From the NCBI GenBank assembly GCA_900312665.1, contig ONZQ02000005.1:527854-591853 (forward strand): DNA of 64,000 nucleotides, in the 5' to 3' direction. The translations under genes were made by a program, and so were the position numbers. Position 1 is the stretch's first letter. Each line of letters starts with the position of its first letter. Shown here in pieces: positions 43,791 to 56,602 of this stretch. The stretch comes from Cephalotrichum gorgonifer (taxonomy: Eukaryota; Ascomycota; Sordariomycetes; Microascales; Microascaceae). The notes below the pieces were generated by a model that saw only the letters and a program-made list of their open reading frames with translations, ran no database searches and was not told where the DNA came from.

Positions 43791-44494
43791 GAGACCGGCT
43801 GTCGGGGTCTGTCGATGAGCTCCGTCAATGAGTGAGCCACGGGAATCGAAGTAGGGGGCCGTAACGACACCGATTTGGGACTTCAAGTTGGAAGTGTTTG
43901 GGGGCGCGGGTGCCGAGCACTCGCCGTGGTTGTGTGGCGGAGACGTGGGAGGGGACTTATCCTTCGCATGTATATAAAGTTGGATATACCCGTATTTAAT
44001 GTTTCTTATGCATCATTATTTCCTATACAGAGTTCGCTATTGGTTGATGTCGTCACGCTTGAGTACAGACAGCTAGGAGATAGGTGTCCCGGTCTCAGCT
44101 CCCAGTGCCCATGGGGAGAGCCTCCTGCAGCGGCTACTGACATATGGCTGTCGGCTGCCTGTCCGGATCCGGGGAACCGGGTGGAGGACTATGCTGCGAT
44201 ACTTGAAGGAACCGTGCAACTGAGCAGGCGGAAGGGCGGCCCAGGAAAAGTGGAGCTAGTGGGGAGGGAACGGAGCGGAGCGGCTCCGGGGGCTCGCTCC
44301 AATATCTGACTCCACTCCTGCTACCCACTGGCGGCCCAAGGCCCATCTACGCTTGATCCAAGTCTCCTGTCAGCTACAACAGGAGGTAGTCCTCATACGC
44401 CAAAACTTGAAAGGAACAACCCTCACATTGATCTATATCATCCTACATACGCACCCCACACACCCCTCCGGAAAAAAAGGACTTCCCCAACTCC
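43791..44494. other. convergent 3' intergenic region
   Basis: Metalloprotease and SEC7 3' flanks. A 144-codon frame (43875-44309) has no family signature. Confidence 0.5.
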
Positions 44495-47400
44495 CTAACC
44501 CCTAGACACAGGCCTCCTCATCATCTCCGCGGCGTCAGCTTCCCCTCCTTCCTCGACAATACTCTCCCTCCTAACCTTGGGCACGCCCATCCTGTCAATG
44601 CCCAGCCCTACCTCCCCCACCCTCCTCAGCACGCGCAGCAGCGCGCCCCTCAGCTCCAAGCTAAGCTCGCCGCCCACGAGCTCGATGACGAGCGGGTAGA
44701 ACTCCTTCAGGTTCTCCCTGAACGCCCGCTCCGGGAAGGCCGCGTACCCCTCCAGCACGTCCACCACCACCGGCCGCCACGCCACGATGTTCCGGTGCTG
44801 GCTCTCCTCCTCGAGCGTGATGTACCCGCCCACGATGTCCCTGCACAGCGGCACCAGCGCCGCCTCGATGTCCGCCCTGCTCGCCTCCCTCTCCGCCGAC
44901 GTGTCCGCGAACATCCGGAACAGGATCGCCACGTACGTCGCCGCGCTGCCCGACTCCTGCTTCAGCAGGTTCGGCGGCTGCGACATGAACCCGCCCCGCC
45001 ACAGCTGCATCCGCAGCTCCTTGTCGTTGTTGAACCTCCGCGCGAAGAGGTACGACTTCTTCAGGAGCGCCATCAGCCGCAGGAGCTCGATCGACGGTAT
45101 CTGCACGTATACCGTGTCGTTGCTGAAGAGCTCGTTGACCGTCTCGATCATGAGGAGGTGGAGCACGCAGCGCGAGATTATCCGGTTGAAGAACCGCCGC
45201 CGCGCCGCCGTCACCACGACCGGCTGCTGCTGGAGCGTCGAGTTCGGCTTGTAGTCTTCGAGGGGCGTCTGCGGCACCGATTCCGCGGTGGGGGTGGGGG
45301 TTTCGTCGTCGCCATCGGGGGTGGCCTTGGGCGTGGCGCTCTCGGCGGCCGGGCCCTTCTCTTCGCTCCCGTTAATCTTAAGAGACTTCTCATCGACGTC
45401 GTCCTCGGCGGGGTGTAGGGGCTCGGAGAACTGGTTGCCGTTGGCGACGGGGGACAGAGTGGTCGACGGGTCGAGGGTCGTCGCGAAGAAGAGCTCCTTC
45501 GCCGTCGTGCGCTCGAAAAGCTCGCAGAAGGCCCCAACGATCTGCGCCCAGTGGTCCGGCCGGAACTTGCTGACGTTCTTGAGGACTAGCTGCTGTAGAC
45601 AGTTGCTTCCTATCCGGGCGATCGTGTCATTTTCTTGGCAGATGCAGAGGGCTAGGAGCTTGAGGATCCTGTCAAGCATATACTCCAGCGCATCAAAGAA
45701 GTGCGTGAAAAGAGAGATTGTGTTGCGTAGCGCCTGGATCATCGTCGTCGACAGCCAAACAGACAATTCCTCGTGGTTGAGAGCGTTCGACATCTCTGGT
45801 CGAGACCGCAGCACCATGAATATAGGCTCCAGCTGCTGTCTCCACAAGATGTCCCAGAAGTCCCGCCCAAAGTCCCCGCCGTAGCGCTGGAGCGCTTCGA
45901 AGAAGTACTCAAGCGCACTCGACCGGACCTCGAGGTCCTCGCCCGTCATGAGTATGTCGTGGAATGCAAAGAGCACCGGGAACCAGAAACCTTCTTCGAC
46001 CGACGTCCGACCCTGTTGCCGTGCAGAGGTGTCGGCGGCGGGGGCGACGCTCTTGTGGTTCTTCGACAGCGGGCACTCGGGCGTCTTCAGCATCCGGGGG
46101 ATGAGCGACTTGAGCGCCTCCAGCGCCTGTAGACTCTTCTTCTGGAATTTCATGTTCTTGGAGAACTCCGTGAGGCAGACGATCAGATCCGTAAATGCAC
46201 CCTGCGAAATGACCACGCCGAACTTGGTCTTGTACACCTGACTAACATTCTCGTATGCGAGGTTCACGATACTCTCGTTCTGCTCTCGCGCCGCGACAGT
46301 GAACACGCCGAACATCGTCCTCCAACCTGACCGGATATTATCGCCCTTGGCCTGAATCATCTGGATCAGGCATCTTAGAACCATATCCTTTACCGCGACG
46401 TTGTCCGAGTTGGACAAGACGTGCTCGAACGGCTTTAGGAAGTCCTTTTGGAACTTGAAGCCGGCAAGTTCCTCGAACTCCATGAATCGCATGGAAAGCT
46501 GGCGTAGAGAGTCGAGAGCAAAGAACACAATGGCCGTGTTAGCGTGGCACCCGACCCTGTTAAAGTGCTCCCCGAGCACGCCCCAAATATTACTCCACTC
46601 AAACCGTACTCGCGTCATGTTGTAGTAGCTGATCTCGACAATCTTCTGGAGACTGTAGGTCCGTGGCGAATCATTCGAGCCGGAGACCTTAATCTCGTCC
46701 CAGCTGACCTCCGTAAGTGCCCGGGCAAAGTGAACAATCGCGTCTCCGTTGAGGCTCGCAGTCTGGGTGAATATCCTGTCAACACTCTTGATGACCTCAT
46801 CCGACCGGCTCTCTAGCGCAATCTCGCTCGAGAATCGGGACCCATTCGGCCTTGCCCGGCTCTGCCGTGGCTTCGGCCTCCCCTGCGAGTTGGCAGCATC
46901 CTCTCTGGTCGGCATGAACCTAGCCTTGGAAACATCGGGAACCGCGCTCTCGTCCACGCCGCCGGATATCAGCTGCAGGCGGTCGAGTTGGCTGATGCAC
47001 ATGAGTATATCTTTCCAAGACTCTTTGAGCAGATTGCCCTCCGTCTGGCCGATCTCGAGGATCACCTTGAGCGCCTCGACGTTCTTGGCGTGCATCTCGT
47101 GAGGATTGTTGAGGTTGGCCGTGTTCTTGATAGCATTAATGAAGGCTTCCCTTGGTGTGGAAAGGTCGAAAAGACAGGCAATCTTGGTGGCTAGCTTCAT
47201 CCCCTCGAGGCAGAGCCGGTTGATCTCAAGGTTGTGCGTCCTCTGCATCTGACTGGAGAGGGCCGAGAAGAAGGACATCCACGACACGTCGAACATGGAT
47301 CCGACATGCCGGAACGAAGTCGCTGGGATGAAGCGAATACCCGCCCTGGCCGCATTCCGGCGCTGGTTCTTGAAGAGGGTCTTGAAGAGCTGTTCCGATC

Positions 47401-50070
47401 GGGACGCAATCTCCTCGGACTGCTGGAGATAGGCCTCCCTCTGTAGGTCTCGGCCAACATTGGAGAAGGCTTGCCCAAGTCCCGCCGTGATGCCTCCTGA
47501 TGGCTGTGGGGTCTTACCAGCGGCCGCGGCCGCGTCTCTCTCGCTCTTGAGCACAATCTCACAGCTCTGAATTTCGTCGTAGATGCTGTTAAGGTAATCA
47601 TCCGGAAGGTCGGCATCGTCGTTAATGCCGCGGTTATTCTTGATAAAATCAGGCTTGGACATGCGCCGCGCAATCTTGCTGCTGTGAAGATCGGTGTTCA
47701 GAAGGATAACCGAGTAGGCCAAGACATATGCCGTGTCAGCGTTGGCAAACGCGTTGGGGTTTCCCATGACATATCGGTTGGCGAATTTCAGCATGAAGCG
47801 GTCGATCTTCTGAGCCTCACCAGGGAGTCGGAAGGACTGGAGGAACTGGCGAAGGGCGTCGACGAAACGCCTCTTGGTGAAGTCCATCTCATCGACGAAA
47901 GCGTGCATGATTTCGATATTCTTCGCCTCGCCTTCGCCTAGGAACTCACCAATTTGGGCCTTGTCCAGGCGGTCCTCGGCGAGTAGAAACTTGGCAATAT
48001 CCGCGGGCTGGTCGCTCGGGATGAAGCCTTGCTGCAATAACAGTTTTATTCCCTTCTTCGGCTTGAAGTTGAATTGGTTGATGGCATTGGTCAGGGCAGT
48101 CTTCCTCGCCTTGACCTTCTCCAGATGCTCCACGTCATCCTCGAGAATCGGAGTGGAAGGATGGGTGGAGCCCTCACCCCGTGGAGAATCGTTGGTGTGG
48201 ACCGATGGATCTATCGAAACGCGGATATCATCGATCGACGCGCGATTATCCCCCTCAACACCCGAGCCAAGTTGATCCTGCCTTACTGACGCCGACCAGT
48301 TGACTAGCGAGCGCAGGGCCTCGACAAGAGCGTCGACCGCCACACGCTTCATGGCGTACTCTCTCGGGATCTCAGGCTCCGCCTCTGCGAGGGGCGCAAT
48401 CGAGGCGACGGTCAGGGACGGGGGCAGGATCGGCCTCACCTGCCACTCCGTAGGTGACGGGTTCTTGAGATTCCTCTCCTCGTACTGTTGCTCCTGTATC
48501 GTGTTGATCGAAACGGGGGCTATCGCGAACTTGGAAAGATCCTCGATCGTTGTCTGGAAGATGTTGTCGATGTTGCCTTCACAATCGTAGTTCAGGAACA
48601 TCTCGACGAGAGCGCGGGGATCGGCGCAGAGGCGAGCGAGTATATTTATCACGTAGAGCTTTTGCGACGTCGGTGCGGTTCTTCGGGCGAGGAGGGCAAG
48701 ATAGATCTCGTTGAGGAACACCTCAATCTCTTTCTGCACCGCAGCGTTAGTGAAATGCGACAGAGAACGATGGAGTAGAGACGCCCACGAACCTTGAAGG
48801 GGGCACGCATAAACTTCAGCATGAGCCAGAAAATCTCGGCCGTGACATCGAAGACGCGGTCCACAGAGCATGCGCCATTCCTGGTAATGGTGAGGCAGAT
48901 GTAGTATTTTATGGCTTGGAGGAAGCTCGTAAACTCGCTGCTCTTGGAATTCTTAATCCTGCATAGAGGGGAGGTGAAGACGTAGATGTGGTTGTTGAGA
49001 AGGGTGTGGATGAGGTGAAGGGATACGAGCTTGGATCGCATGGCCTGGCCGCGCACGTCGTAGAGCTGGTCGGGTGGCAGGACTTTCGTAGCGAGGTTGC
49101 AGAAGGCCCTGAATACGAGATATGCGTCACGGATGTATACCTCGTCCTCAGCGTCGAGGGACTCGGGGCTCTCGTCAAGAACTGAATCGGGAGCGGATTG
49201 CTCCGAGATGGACCGAGCTGCCTTTCTGGCCCTCTTGAGCTGGGTCACCATCGTTGGACCATCACCCATGTGCGTGTCATCGAAGCTCCTCCTGTGTTCG
49301 AGGTCCTTAAGCGTAAGCTTGGCCTCCCCCTCCTTTCCGTTCGTGTCGACATCGGGGGATGACTCCTCCGCCTCGTCTTCTGGCTCTCCGCGCTGGTCGT
49401 CGTCCTCATCCTCCTCCCCCTTATCGTCTGGAGACTCGGGCCCCCCGACAGTGATGTCGCTGGACTGCTTACTCGACTTCGATAGGTTAAGCCGGGCTTC
49501 CTTCATCTGCAGGCGGGTCTTGACCCTCTCGAAAACGGTGCCGACCATTTGTGTCAGGGTGCCCTGGGCGATCTGCTGGTTGGCGGTATTCCTAGACAGG
49601 AGGAACACATTGTAGATTTGGCGCACGGCCTTGAGCAGACCGGCGCCATGGACGACGATCTTATCGTTCAGAACAGCGGCTAGGAGGGACTTGACTATCT
49701 GGAGCTGGACCTCGACCGGGGTGGTCTCGCCTTGGAAGCAGTCGCATATGGTATCGATGGCCCGCTCGATGAGCGGCGCCCGAGCCGATGCGCCATCCTC
49801 GGAGGGTTCGCTATCGATAGCGGTGAAGTAGGAGTAGGATATGAGCTTCCCAATGCAGTCGAGAGCTGTGGTGGTGAGTTTGGTGTTGGTGGATTTCGCG
49901 GCGAGCTGTAAGGGCGAGAATATTACTTCGGGGTCGGGAAGCTCGGGATCGGACTCTTTTATCGCATCGAGGGCGGCCTTTGTTTGTTCTCCGAGCTGCT
50001 TACTTCTCTGGGCTTCCTTCGAGGCGGCGATGGCACCCAGAGAGGATACCACGAACGAAATGGAGCTCAT
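44495..50070 (-). CDS. SEC7: Sec7-family Arf guanine nucleotide exchange factor (BIG/Sec7p type)
   Basis: Large trans-Golgi Arf-GEF controlling vesicle budding. Two exons: 50070-48793 and 48733-44495, with a 59-bp intron whose removal joins MRAPFK to KEIEVFLNEIYL, giving 1838 aa. The order is that of BIG/Sec7p: N-terminal DCB domain, an acidic linker (PDDKGEEDEDDDQRG), HUS domain (ITRNGACSVDRVFD through YDCEGNIDNIF), the Sec7 catalytic domain at about residues 645-812, with the glutamic finger in FLGEGEAKN near residue 690 and the Arf-contact segment AYVLAYSVILLNTDLHSS, then the long HDS repeats (RFEWSNIWGVLGEHFNRVGC). A disordered Pro/Thr/Glu segment lies around residue 1570. Length and domain order fit Sec7 rather than Gea/GBF. 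It diverges from LAT1 across 1.36 kb. Confidence 0.95.
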
Positions 50071-51426
50071 CGGGGAGCAAGGGAGGGGCGCCTGTCCATA
50101 TGCGGGCAGATGGGTATATTGGAAGGAAGAGGCGGCGATATAGGGGTCGCAGGGAGAGAGTCGCTCTCAGTATGTAAAGGAAAGGTAAAGGCGGTAGGTG
50201 CACACACACAAGGGGATTCGTTGATGTGGCTGAGAAAGTGGGTGAAATATGTTATGCTGGAGCCTACGAGTAGGTTGGCGCGAGGTTTCTTCGGAGAGTA
50301 TCCGAGTCCGTGGTTTGATGCCGAGTACTCGGGTAAGCAAATCCAAGGTCAGAAGTTAACACGCTTCCAGAAAATTGCCAGTTGCGACGCCGCCTGCCAA
50401 CGTTTGAGGCTAGCTGCCAGTCAGTGTAACTAAAAAGGTTCCCGCTGGCTTGCGTATCCCCACAGGGGTTGCGAGCGCTGAAACGAGACCCAAATTTCAT
50501 AGTTAATAGCTTGGATCCACCGTCGCTGCAGCTGGGAGTCAAGTGCACCCAGCTGATAACGCTATCATCCTAAGGACCCTTGTCTGGTCGCAAGCAGGGG
50601 TCTTTACTCGTATGTACTCGTAGGGAGGTTATGTAATAATCTATCGATTGTGTACTCAATGTCAGACAGGGGTGGGGCATCCAATGGATACGACATTCAG
50701 CGATGGGTACCCGTCGCTCTAAAATCAGCGGGCTGTACGGACCGAATCAGTGATTAGGTAATAATGTTATTGGTTGGGACATGCACGGCCGTCGTCGCAC
50801 GTCCGTATCAGCCTCAGTACCTCTACTTTACAAGCGGTTTTGCTGTCGAGGAAATCCCGGGGCACGGCCTGCTATTAAGCAAAAAATGGCAATATATTAG
50901 AAGAATGTACTACAAATATATGTCAGCCAGTTTGAATCGTCGGTATCATGCGAAATATGTCGTAGAACTCGCGGATTCGCAAAGGAGGTCTCGCTGGTCT
51001 GGAGTAATGGTACGAGCTCCCCCTGGCTCAGAGGAATTTGGCGGGCCGAAAATCGTTCCCAATTAGGCTTAGCCCCATTTAGCTTCCACGCTTGCCAGGT
51101 TCTGGGCAGGAGCCATCCGGAGCTCAACGGAAAAGTATGCGAAATCATCTTCAACGCGGGAAAAAAAATAGCGTTACGGCCAGACTCCGTGTCCCTCCGA
51201 GATCCATCAACCTCCACTCTTCAATCCATATCAACCACCCTCGACCGCCGCGCCGCTCCGCTCCCCGATCCTCCTCTGGATACGGCTCTTCTCTTTCCTT
51301 TCTTCCCAAGTTCTCATTTTCGACACTTTTAATTCCCAGGACATTGATCTCCTGCGCACCCGACGTCACCCGTCTCCTTCCGATATCGTTTCTCGCCTCG
51401 AGCTATATACCTCTCAACCGCTCAAC
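50071..51426. other. divergent promoter region of SEC7 and LAT1
   Basis: No supported gene. The last 200 bp before LAT1 are C/T-rich, like a fungal leader. Confidence 0.5.
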
Positions 51427-52898
51427 ATGATCTCCGCCGTCCTCCGAAGGCAGGCGCTCAAGCCCAGCGCCCTGCGATATGGCCTCAAATCCCAATTGAT
51501 CAGGTGCTACGCCTCCTTCCCTCCCCACAGCGTCATCCGGATGCCCGCCCTGTCGCCGACCATGACGGCGGGCAACATTGGCACGTGGCAGAAGAAGGTT
51601 GGCGATGCCATCGAGGCTGGTGAGGTACTAGTAGAGCTCGAGACGGACAAGGCTCAGATGGACTTTGAGTTCCAGGAGGAGGGTGTCATTGCCAAGATCC
51701 TGAAGGATGCTGGTGAGAAGGACGTCCCCATCGGACAGGTATGTGAACCATCCCGCGTTTTCCCCCCAACATTCATCACCAGCCAAGCACCCAATGATTA
51801 TCAGTAGAGCTTACCATCTCTCCTTAACAGCCGATCGCCGTTCTAGTAGAGGAAGGCACCGACGTTTCCGCATTCGAGAGCTTCACCCTGAAGGACGCCG
51901 GCGAGGTTTCCGGCTCCGCCGCCCCCAAGGAGGAGAAGTCGAACGAATCCAAGCCCGCCGAGGAGGCGCCTGCGTCGGAAGCGCCCGCCCCCGCCGAGGA
52001 GTCTACCACCTCCTCGAGCGGAAGGCTCGAGACCGCCCTGCAGAGGGAGGCCAACATCAGCCCCGCCGCTAAGAGGCTGGCTCTCGAGAATGGCGTCAGC
52101 CTTGCCGGCCTCAAGGGAACCGGCAAGGGTGGCAAGATTGTCGAAGAGGACATCAACAAGGCCATTGCCAGCAAGGCGGCGGCTGCCCCCGGCGCCAGCT
52201 ACGAGGACACGCCCATCAGCGGCATGAGGAACGCCATCGCCAGCAGGCTCAAGGGCTCCGTCCAGAACAACCCCCACTTCTACGTCACGAGCCGTATCTC
52301 AGTCTCGAAGCTTCTCAAGCTCCGCCAGGCCCTCAACAGCGAGGCTGACGGCAAGTACAAGATCTCCGTCAACGACTTCCTCATCAAGGCCATCGCCATC
52401 GCTTCGCAGAAGGTCCCCACCGTCAACTCCAGCTGGAGGGACGGGTTCATCCGCCAGTTCAACACGGTCGACGTATCCGTCGCCGTCGCGACTCCCACCG
52501 GCCTCATCACGCCCATCGTCTCGGGCGCCGAGTCCCGCGGCCTCGAGTCCATCTCCAACAAGGTCAAGGAGCTCGCTAAGAAGGCCCGCGAGGGCAAGCT
52601 CGCGCCCGAGGAGTACCAGGGCGGCAGCATCTGCATCTCCAACATGGGCATGAACGATGCCGTCGACCACTTCACCGCCATCATCAACCCTCCCCAGGCG
52701 GCAATTCTTGCCGTCGGTGCCGTCAAGAAGGTGGCCGTCCCCGTCGAGAACGAGGATGGCACGACTGGCGTCGCGTGGGACGAGCAGATCGCGATTACGG
52801 GAAGCTTCGATCACAAGGTGGTTGACGGAGCCGTTGGCGCCGAGTGGATCAAGGAGTTGAAGAAGGTTATCGAGAACCCGCTCTCGCTTATGCTATAA
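51427..52898 (+). CDS. LAT1: dihydrolipoamide acetyltransferase, E2 of the pyruvate dehydrogenase complex
   Basis: Mitochondrial matrix enzyme that transfers the acetyl group from lipoamide to CoA and forms the PDH core. Two exons: 51427-51738 and 51831-52898, with a 92-bp intron, giving 459 aa. Residues 1-29 form a basic mitochondrial presequence (VLRRQALKPSALRYGLKS). The lipoyl domain (about 34-110) has the lipoylated Lys75 in ELETDKAQMDFEFQ. An Ala/Pro/Glu-rich linker follows, then the E1/E3-binding domain (NISPAAKRLALENGVSL, GTGKGGKIVEEDI). The catalytic domain begins PISGMRNAIASRLKGSVQN and ends with the active-site SFDHKVVDGAVGAEW, with His432 and Asp436. There is a single lipoyl domain, as in fungal Lat1. 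PHFYVTSR and the ending PLSLML distinguish it from the 2-oxoglutarate E2. Confidence 0.95.
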
Positions 52899-54104
52899 GC
52901 GACGGAAACTTTTGTTCTAGAGATTATCTCGCCCACTTCCTGTTCTGTCGCCAAAGCTTAATTTAAGTTGGCCCGGATCCTACGGTGGGGTGGGGAATTG
53001 CAAAATGAGGTGGCGGAGGGGGGGAGGATAGACTGGGGGGGAAGTGAGAGAAGATTTAATAATGGTGCCGACAAGGGTTCTCTTCGACCCTCGGTCCTCC
53101 CTCCTTCCAAGGGGGCGCATTATGTTTCTGTCTCTCTGTGTACTGTGTACGGCGATATCGTGGGTTGTGCAGGTGTAGGTGCGGCACCACGGGTACTAGG
53201 GGAGGGATTGATAAATGTATATTGACTTTATATGTATGGTTGCAGCTTTCAGTAGAGTACGGGCGAAGTTGATTTTGGGCTCGTTTCCTATGTTCATGCT
53301 TGCGTGGGCTTTCTGGCATTACCGCTATGAACTGTGAGCATTACGGCTTGATACAACGGGGAATATTCTGGCCCCTCGGTGTCCTTGGTTCTTGGGGACA
53401 GCCCAGTAGTGACCCATTGAAGCAATCACTAGAGTTCTATACCATAATACTTCTCGCGTTGTTGGTGTCTTCCGTGTTAGAACGGGAAGATCCAAAGTAG
53501 ACAATGTATCATCCGAGATCGGCGGCAGCTTTCAATGAGCGTGCTTCACGAGAGAACAGAGGTTCAGATCAAGACATATGGAAACAGGTAATCAAATAAA
53601 TTTATCTAAACGCATATATTTTTTTCTAGGCCTTTGTCTATACCTCCGTACCCGTCGGAAAATGCCCTCGCCGGACAGGACATTGCGCATCTTCGTAGCA
53701 TCACGTCGGCAATTTCTTTCCTCTTTAGGCAAGAAAATGCCGAAACGTCGGTGAATTCCACTTATACCCGTCGGCATTTTCCCCTCGACACTCACACGCA
53801 CCGACTCCTCCCGCAACTCACGATCTGACATGATTCCCAGTTCAGCTACTAAGCAAGAGAAGAAAAAAGGCGGCTCGAAGGTTCACATGTGGGCTAGTAG
53901 TCTCGAGCTTGCGTAATCTCACAGCAAAGACTCTCCCCTTCGGTCTTACTTAACGGAGATCTCCCCCCTCGCCCAAGACAACATCTCCGGCACCTCTTCC
54001 CTTTCCCCGGTCCAATTCCCCGAACCAACCACACTACAAGGACTAAGTGATACGGAGATAATACTCGCTCAATCATACACGGCCAAGGGCGGGTAAAACG
54101 AGAA
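52899..54104. other. intergenic upstream of the Zn2Cys6 gene
   Basis: LAT1 3' flank, then the promoter of the transcription factor gene. It contains the CGTCGG/GAAAATGCC cluster annotated separately. No supported gene. Confidence 0.5.
53653..53782 (+). promoter_or_regulatory. cluster of CGTCGG and GAAAATGCC motifs
   Basis: CGTCGG occurs at 53653, 53704, 53746 and 53769. GAAAATGCC occurs directly at 53658 and 53733 and inverted (GGCATTTTCC) at 53773; the copies at 53657-53666 and 53773-53782 form perfect 10-bp inverted arms. CGG triplets are the usual contacts of Zn2Cys6 factors, and the next gene downstream (start 54105) encodes one, so autoregulation is a reasonable guess. Confidence 0.45.
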
Positions 54105-56602
54105 ATGCCCGAGTCAGCCCCCCACATCACGGTGCTAGAGCCCGCTAAGAAGCGGCGCCGCCCTGCCCTCTCCTGCGAGCAGTGCCGCCGCCGCAAGGTC
54201 CGCTGCGACCGCGGCACCCCCTGCACAACCTGCGTGCAGTCCGGCGTCAGAGGCTGCTCGTACGTGGCCCCGCCCCGCCCTGTCAGGGCGCCGAACCCGT
54301 ACCCGCAGGTCGCCATCCGGCCCACGCCGCCCGGGAGCTCGACCAGTGCTAGCCCGGATGCGTCCTCGGCCTCGGCCTCCGCCTCCGCCTCGACAGGGGG
54401 TCATCCGGCCACGTCCTCGACCGACCCGGGCGAGTGGACACTCGGGAGGACGCTAATGGATAAGCGTGCCGAGACCCGGGGGGACGGCGGGGCGGTCGAT
54501 GTGCAGTCGCTCCTTGATCGAATTCGGCAGCTGGAGTGGGAGGTCCGGTCCGCGAAGGGGCCGGCTTCCGGCGATGTGCCGCCCCGGGCCTCGCCGCTCA
54601 AGGGGATCGTGGAGAAGACGAGGTACTTTGGGCAGAGTCACTGGATCAACGCCGTGTGCCTGGTACGTTTTTTTTCTTCTTCTGTTCTTTTTCTTTTCTT
54701 TCCGTTTCTTAATCCCCGTGGCTTATTCCTTCCTCGGGATATTCCATTACACTTTCCATTTCGCCTCTCATCTCATAATCGTTACAATCCGAATATGAGC
54801 TTTATACTCTCCAAGACTCTCATCCGCTGACTTGAGCCTCCGCCAAGTTCCCTCTCCTAGTGGGCCTGGCTAGAAAATGCGAGGAGAAAAAGAGCGGGCT
54901 CAAACTCTATGCCGTCCTCCGCGAGTGTAAGACCATAGGCCGCCTCATAAAAGCCCAACGCATGCCTGTCCTCACGTCCACCTCCCTCGGCGAGAAGCTC
55001 GTCTCCCTCGCCCTTTCCGACCACCTCCTAGAGATCTACCTCTCGACCTTCGAGCTCACCCACCGCATCCTCCACATCCCCTCCTTCAGGAAGGAGTACG
55101 CCCGCTTCCGCGCCGACCCGACCAGCGTCTCACAGTCCTTCCGGATCCAGCTCCAGCTGTGCCTCGCCATCGGCGCCAGCATGCACGACGACAAGTTCTC
55201 GTACCGCATCGACGCCACGCGGTGGGTGTACGAGGCGCGCCTCTGGCTCATCCTCCCCTCGGAGAAGGAGCGCATCAGCGTCACGGGCCTGCAGGTCATG
55301 TGTCTCCTCATGGTGGCCCGGCAGACCGTGGGCGTCGCGCCCGGCGTGGCGTGGCCCGACGCCGGCGCCCTGCTCCGCTGTGCCGTGTTCGGGGGCCTAC
55401 ACCGGGACCCGTCGCGCCTCCCCGCCATGTCGGTCCTGCATGCCGAGGTCCGCAGGCGGCTGTGGGCCACCGTCCTGGAGATCACGGTCCAGACTGCCGT
55501 CGAGTCAGGCGCGCCGACGATGCTCTCCCTGGACGACTACGACACGGAGCCGCCGCTGGACGTCGACGACGACCAGCTCACCGACGACCCGGAGCCGGAG
55601 GAGCGTATCATCCGGCCGCCGGCAGCCGGCCACTCCCAGACCTCGCTGCAGCTCCTCCTGCTCACGCACCTCCCCGTCCGCCTCGCAGTCACCAAGTTCG
55701 CAAACGACTTCCGCTCCACAAACTCCTACGCCGAGGCCCTCACCCTCCACGACCAGATCACGTCCTCCTGCGACGCCATCTCGCGGCGCCTCGCGCGCCT
55801 CGTGCCCGAGACCTCCTCCTCCAGCGCGCCCGTGACCATGTTCCACCAGCGATACGTCGACGTGTCGGCCCGCAAATTTATATTCGCGCTCCACTACCCT
55901 TTCATCTCGCGACTCGACGACCCGGCGTACTACTTCTCGCGCAAGGTCCTCTCCGACGCGGCGAGGCGTATCGCCGCGATGCACATGCTCCCCCACGTCG
56001 AGGCGGGGGCGCTACCGCCGGCCGGCGTGGAGCACTTCGTCAACCTGTCCATATGCTCGACGGGGTTCGCGCGCATGTCGATGCAGGCGTTCATCCTCCT
56101 CGGGCCGGAACTCCTGGCCCTCAAGAAGGAGGAGATTAATAGCTACGGGGAGGCCGGGGAAGGGGGTGCGGAGTTGAGGCGGCTACTGGATGAGGCGGTG
56201 GTGTGGTCGCAGGCTAGGATGAGGGCAGGGGAGACGAATGCTAAGGGGTGCATGTTTGTTGAGGCGATTCTGGCCGAGGTGGACGGCGTGGCGGCAGGGT
56301 ACGAGGGGAAGGGATTGGAGGATTATATACACGAGAGGATGACACGGAGTGTGCAGGAGACTCTGGAGGTTATGAAGCAGGTTGCACGGGAGAGCGGGAT
56401 CGAGGTCCAGGGCGAGGGCAAGGGCGACGACGACGGCGACCGGGAGGGTGGGAGCGAGGGCGTCGGGAACGCTGTGGTGGATATGAATATGACAACTCCC
56501 ATTGGGTTCCAGGATGAGATGGGATCGGGGAATCCGTTCGATGGCCTGGGCTGGCACTTCGACTGGGAGGATAACATCAATCTGTCTGCGCTTCTATCCT
56601 GA
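54105..56602 (+). CDS. Zn2Cys6 fungal transcription factor
   Basis: Nuclear regulator with two exons: 54105-54662 and 54848-56602, with a 185-bp intron (GTACGT donor, CTGAC branch, CCAAG acceptor), giving 770 aa. The acceptor was chosen because it alone keeps frame and gives SHWINAVCL-FPLLVGLARKCEEKK, the usual linker into the fungal-specific regulatory domain. The zinc cluster is at residues 24-51: Cys24, Cys27, Cys34, Cys40, Cys43, Cys51, preceded by KKRRRP. A Ser/Ala-rich disordered part and a short dimerisation helix (LLDRIRQLEWEV) follow. The Fungal_trans domain covers about 240-560 (YLSTFELTHRILHIPSF, FGGLHRDPSRLPAMSVLHAE, RRRLWATVLEI, TMLSLDDYDTEPPLDVDDD). The acidic C-terminus (WHFDWEDNINLSALLS) could be an activation domain. 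Target genes cannot be named. No metabolite cluster surrounds it. Confidence 0.9.

Noticed and set aside
43875..44309. 144-codon plus-strand frame with a TATAAA-like sequence inside
   Set aside because: No domain; lies in the convergent 3' region of two real genes.
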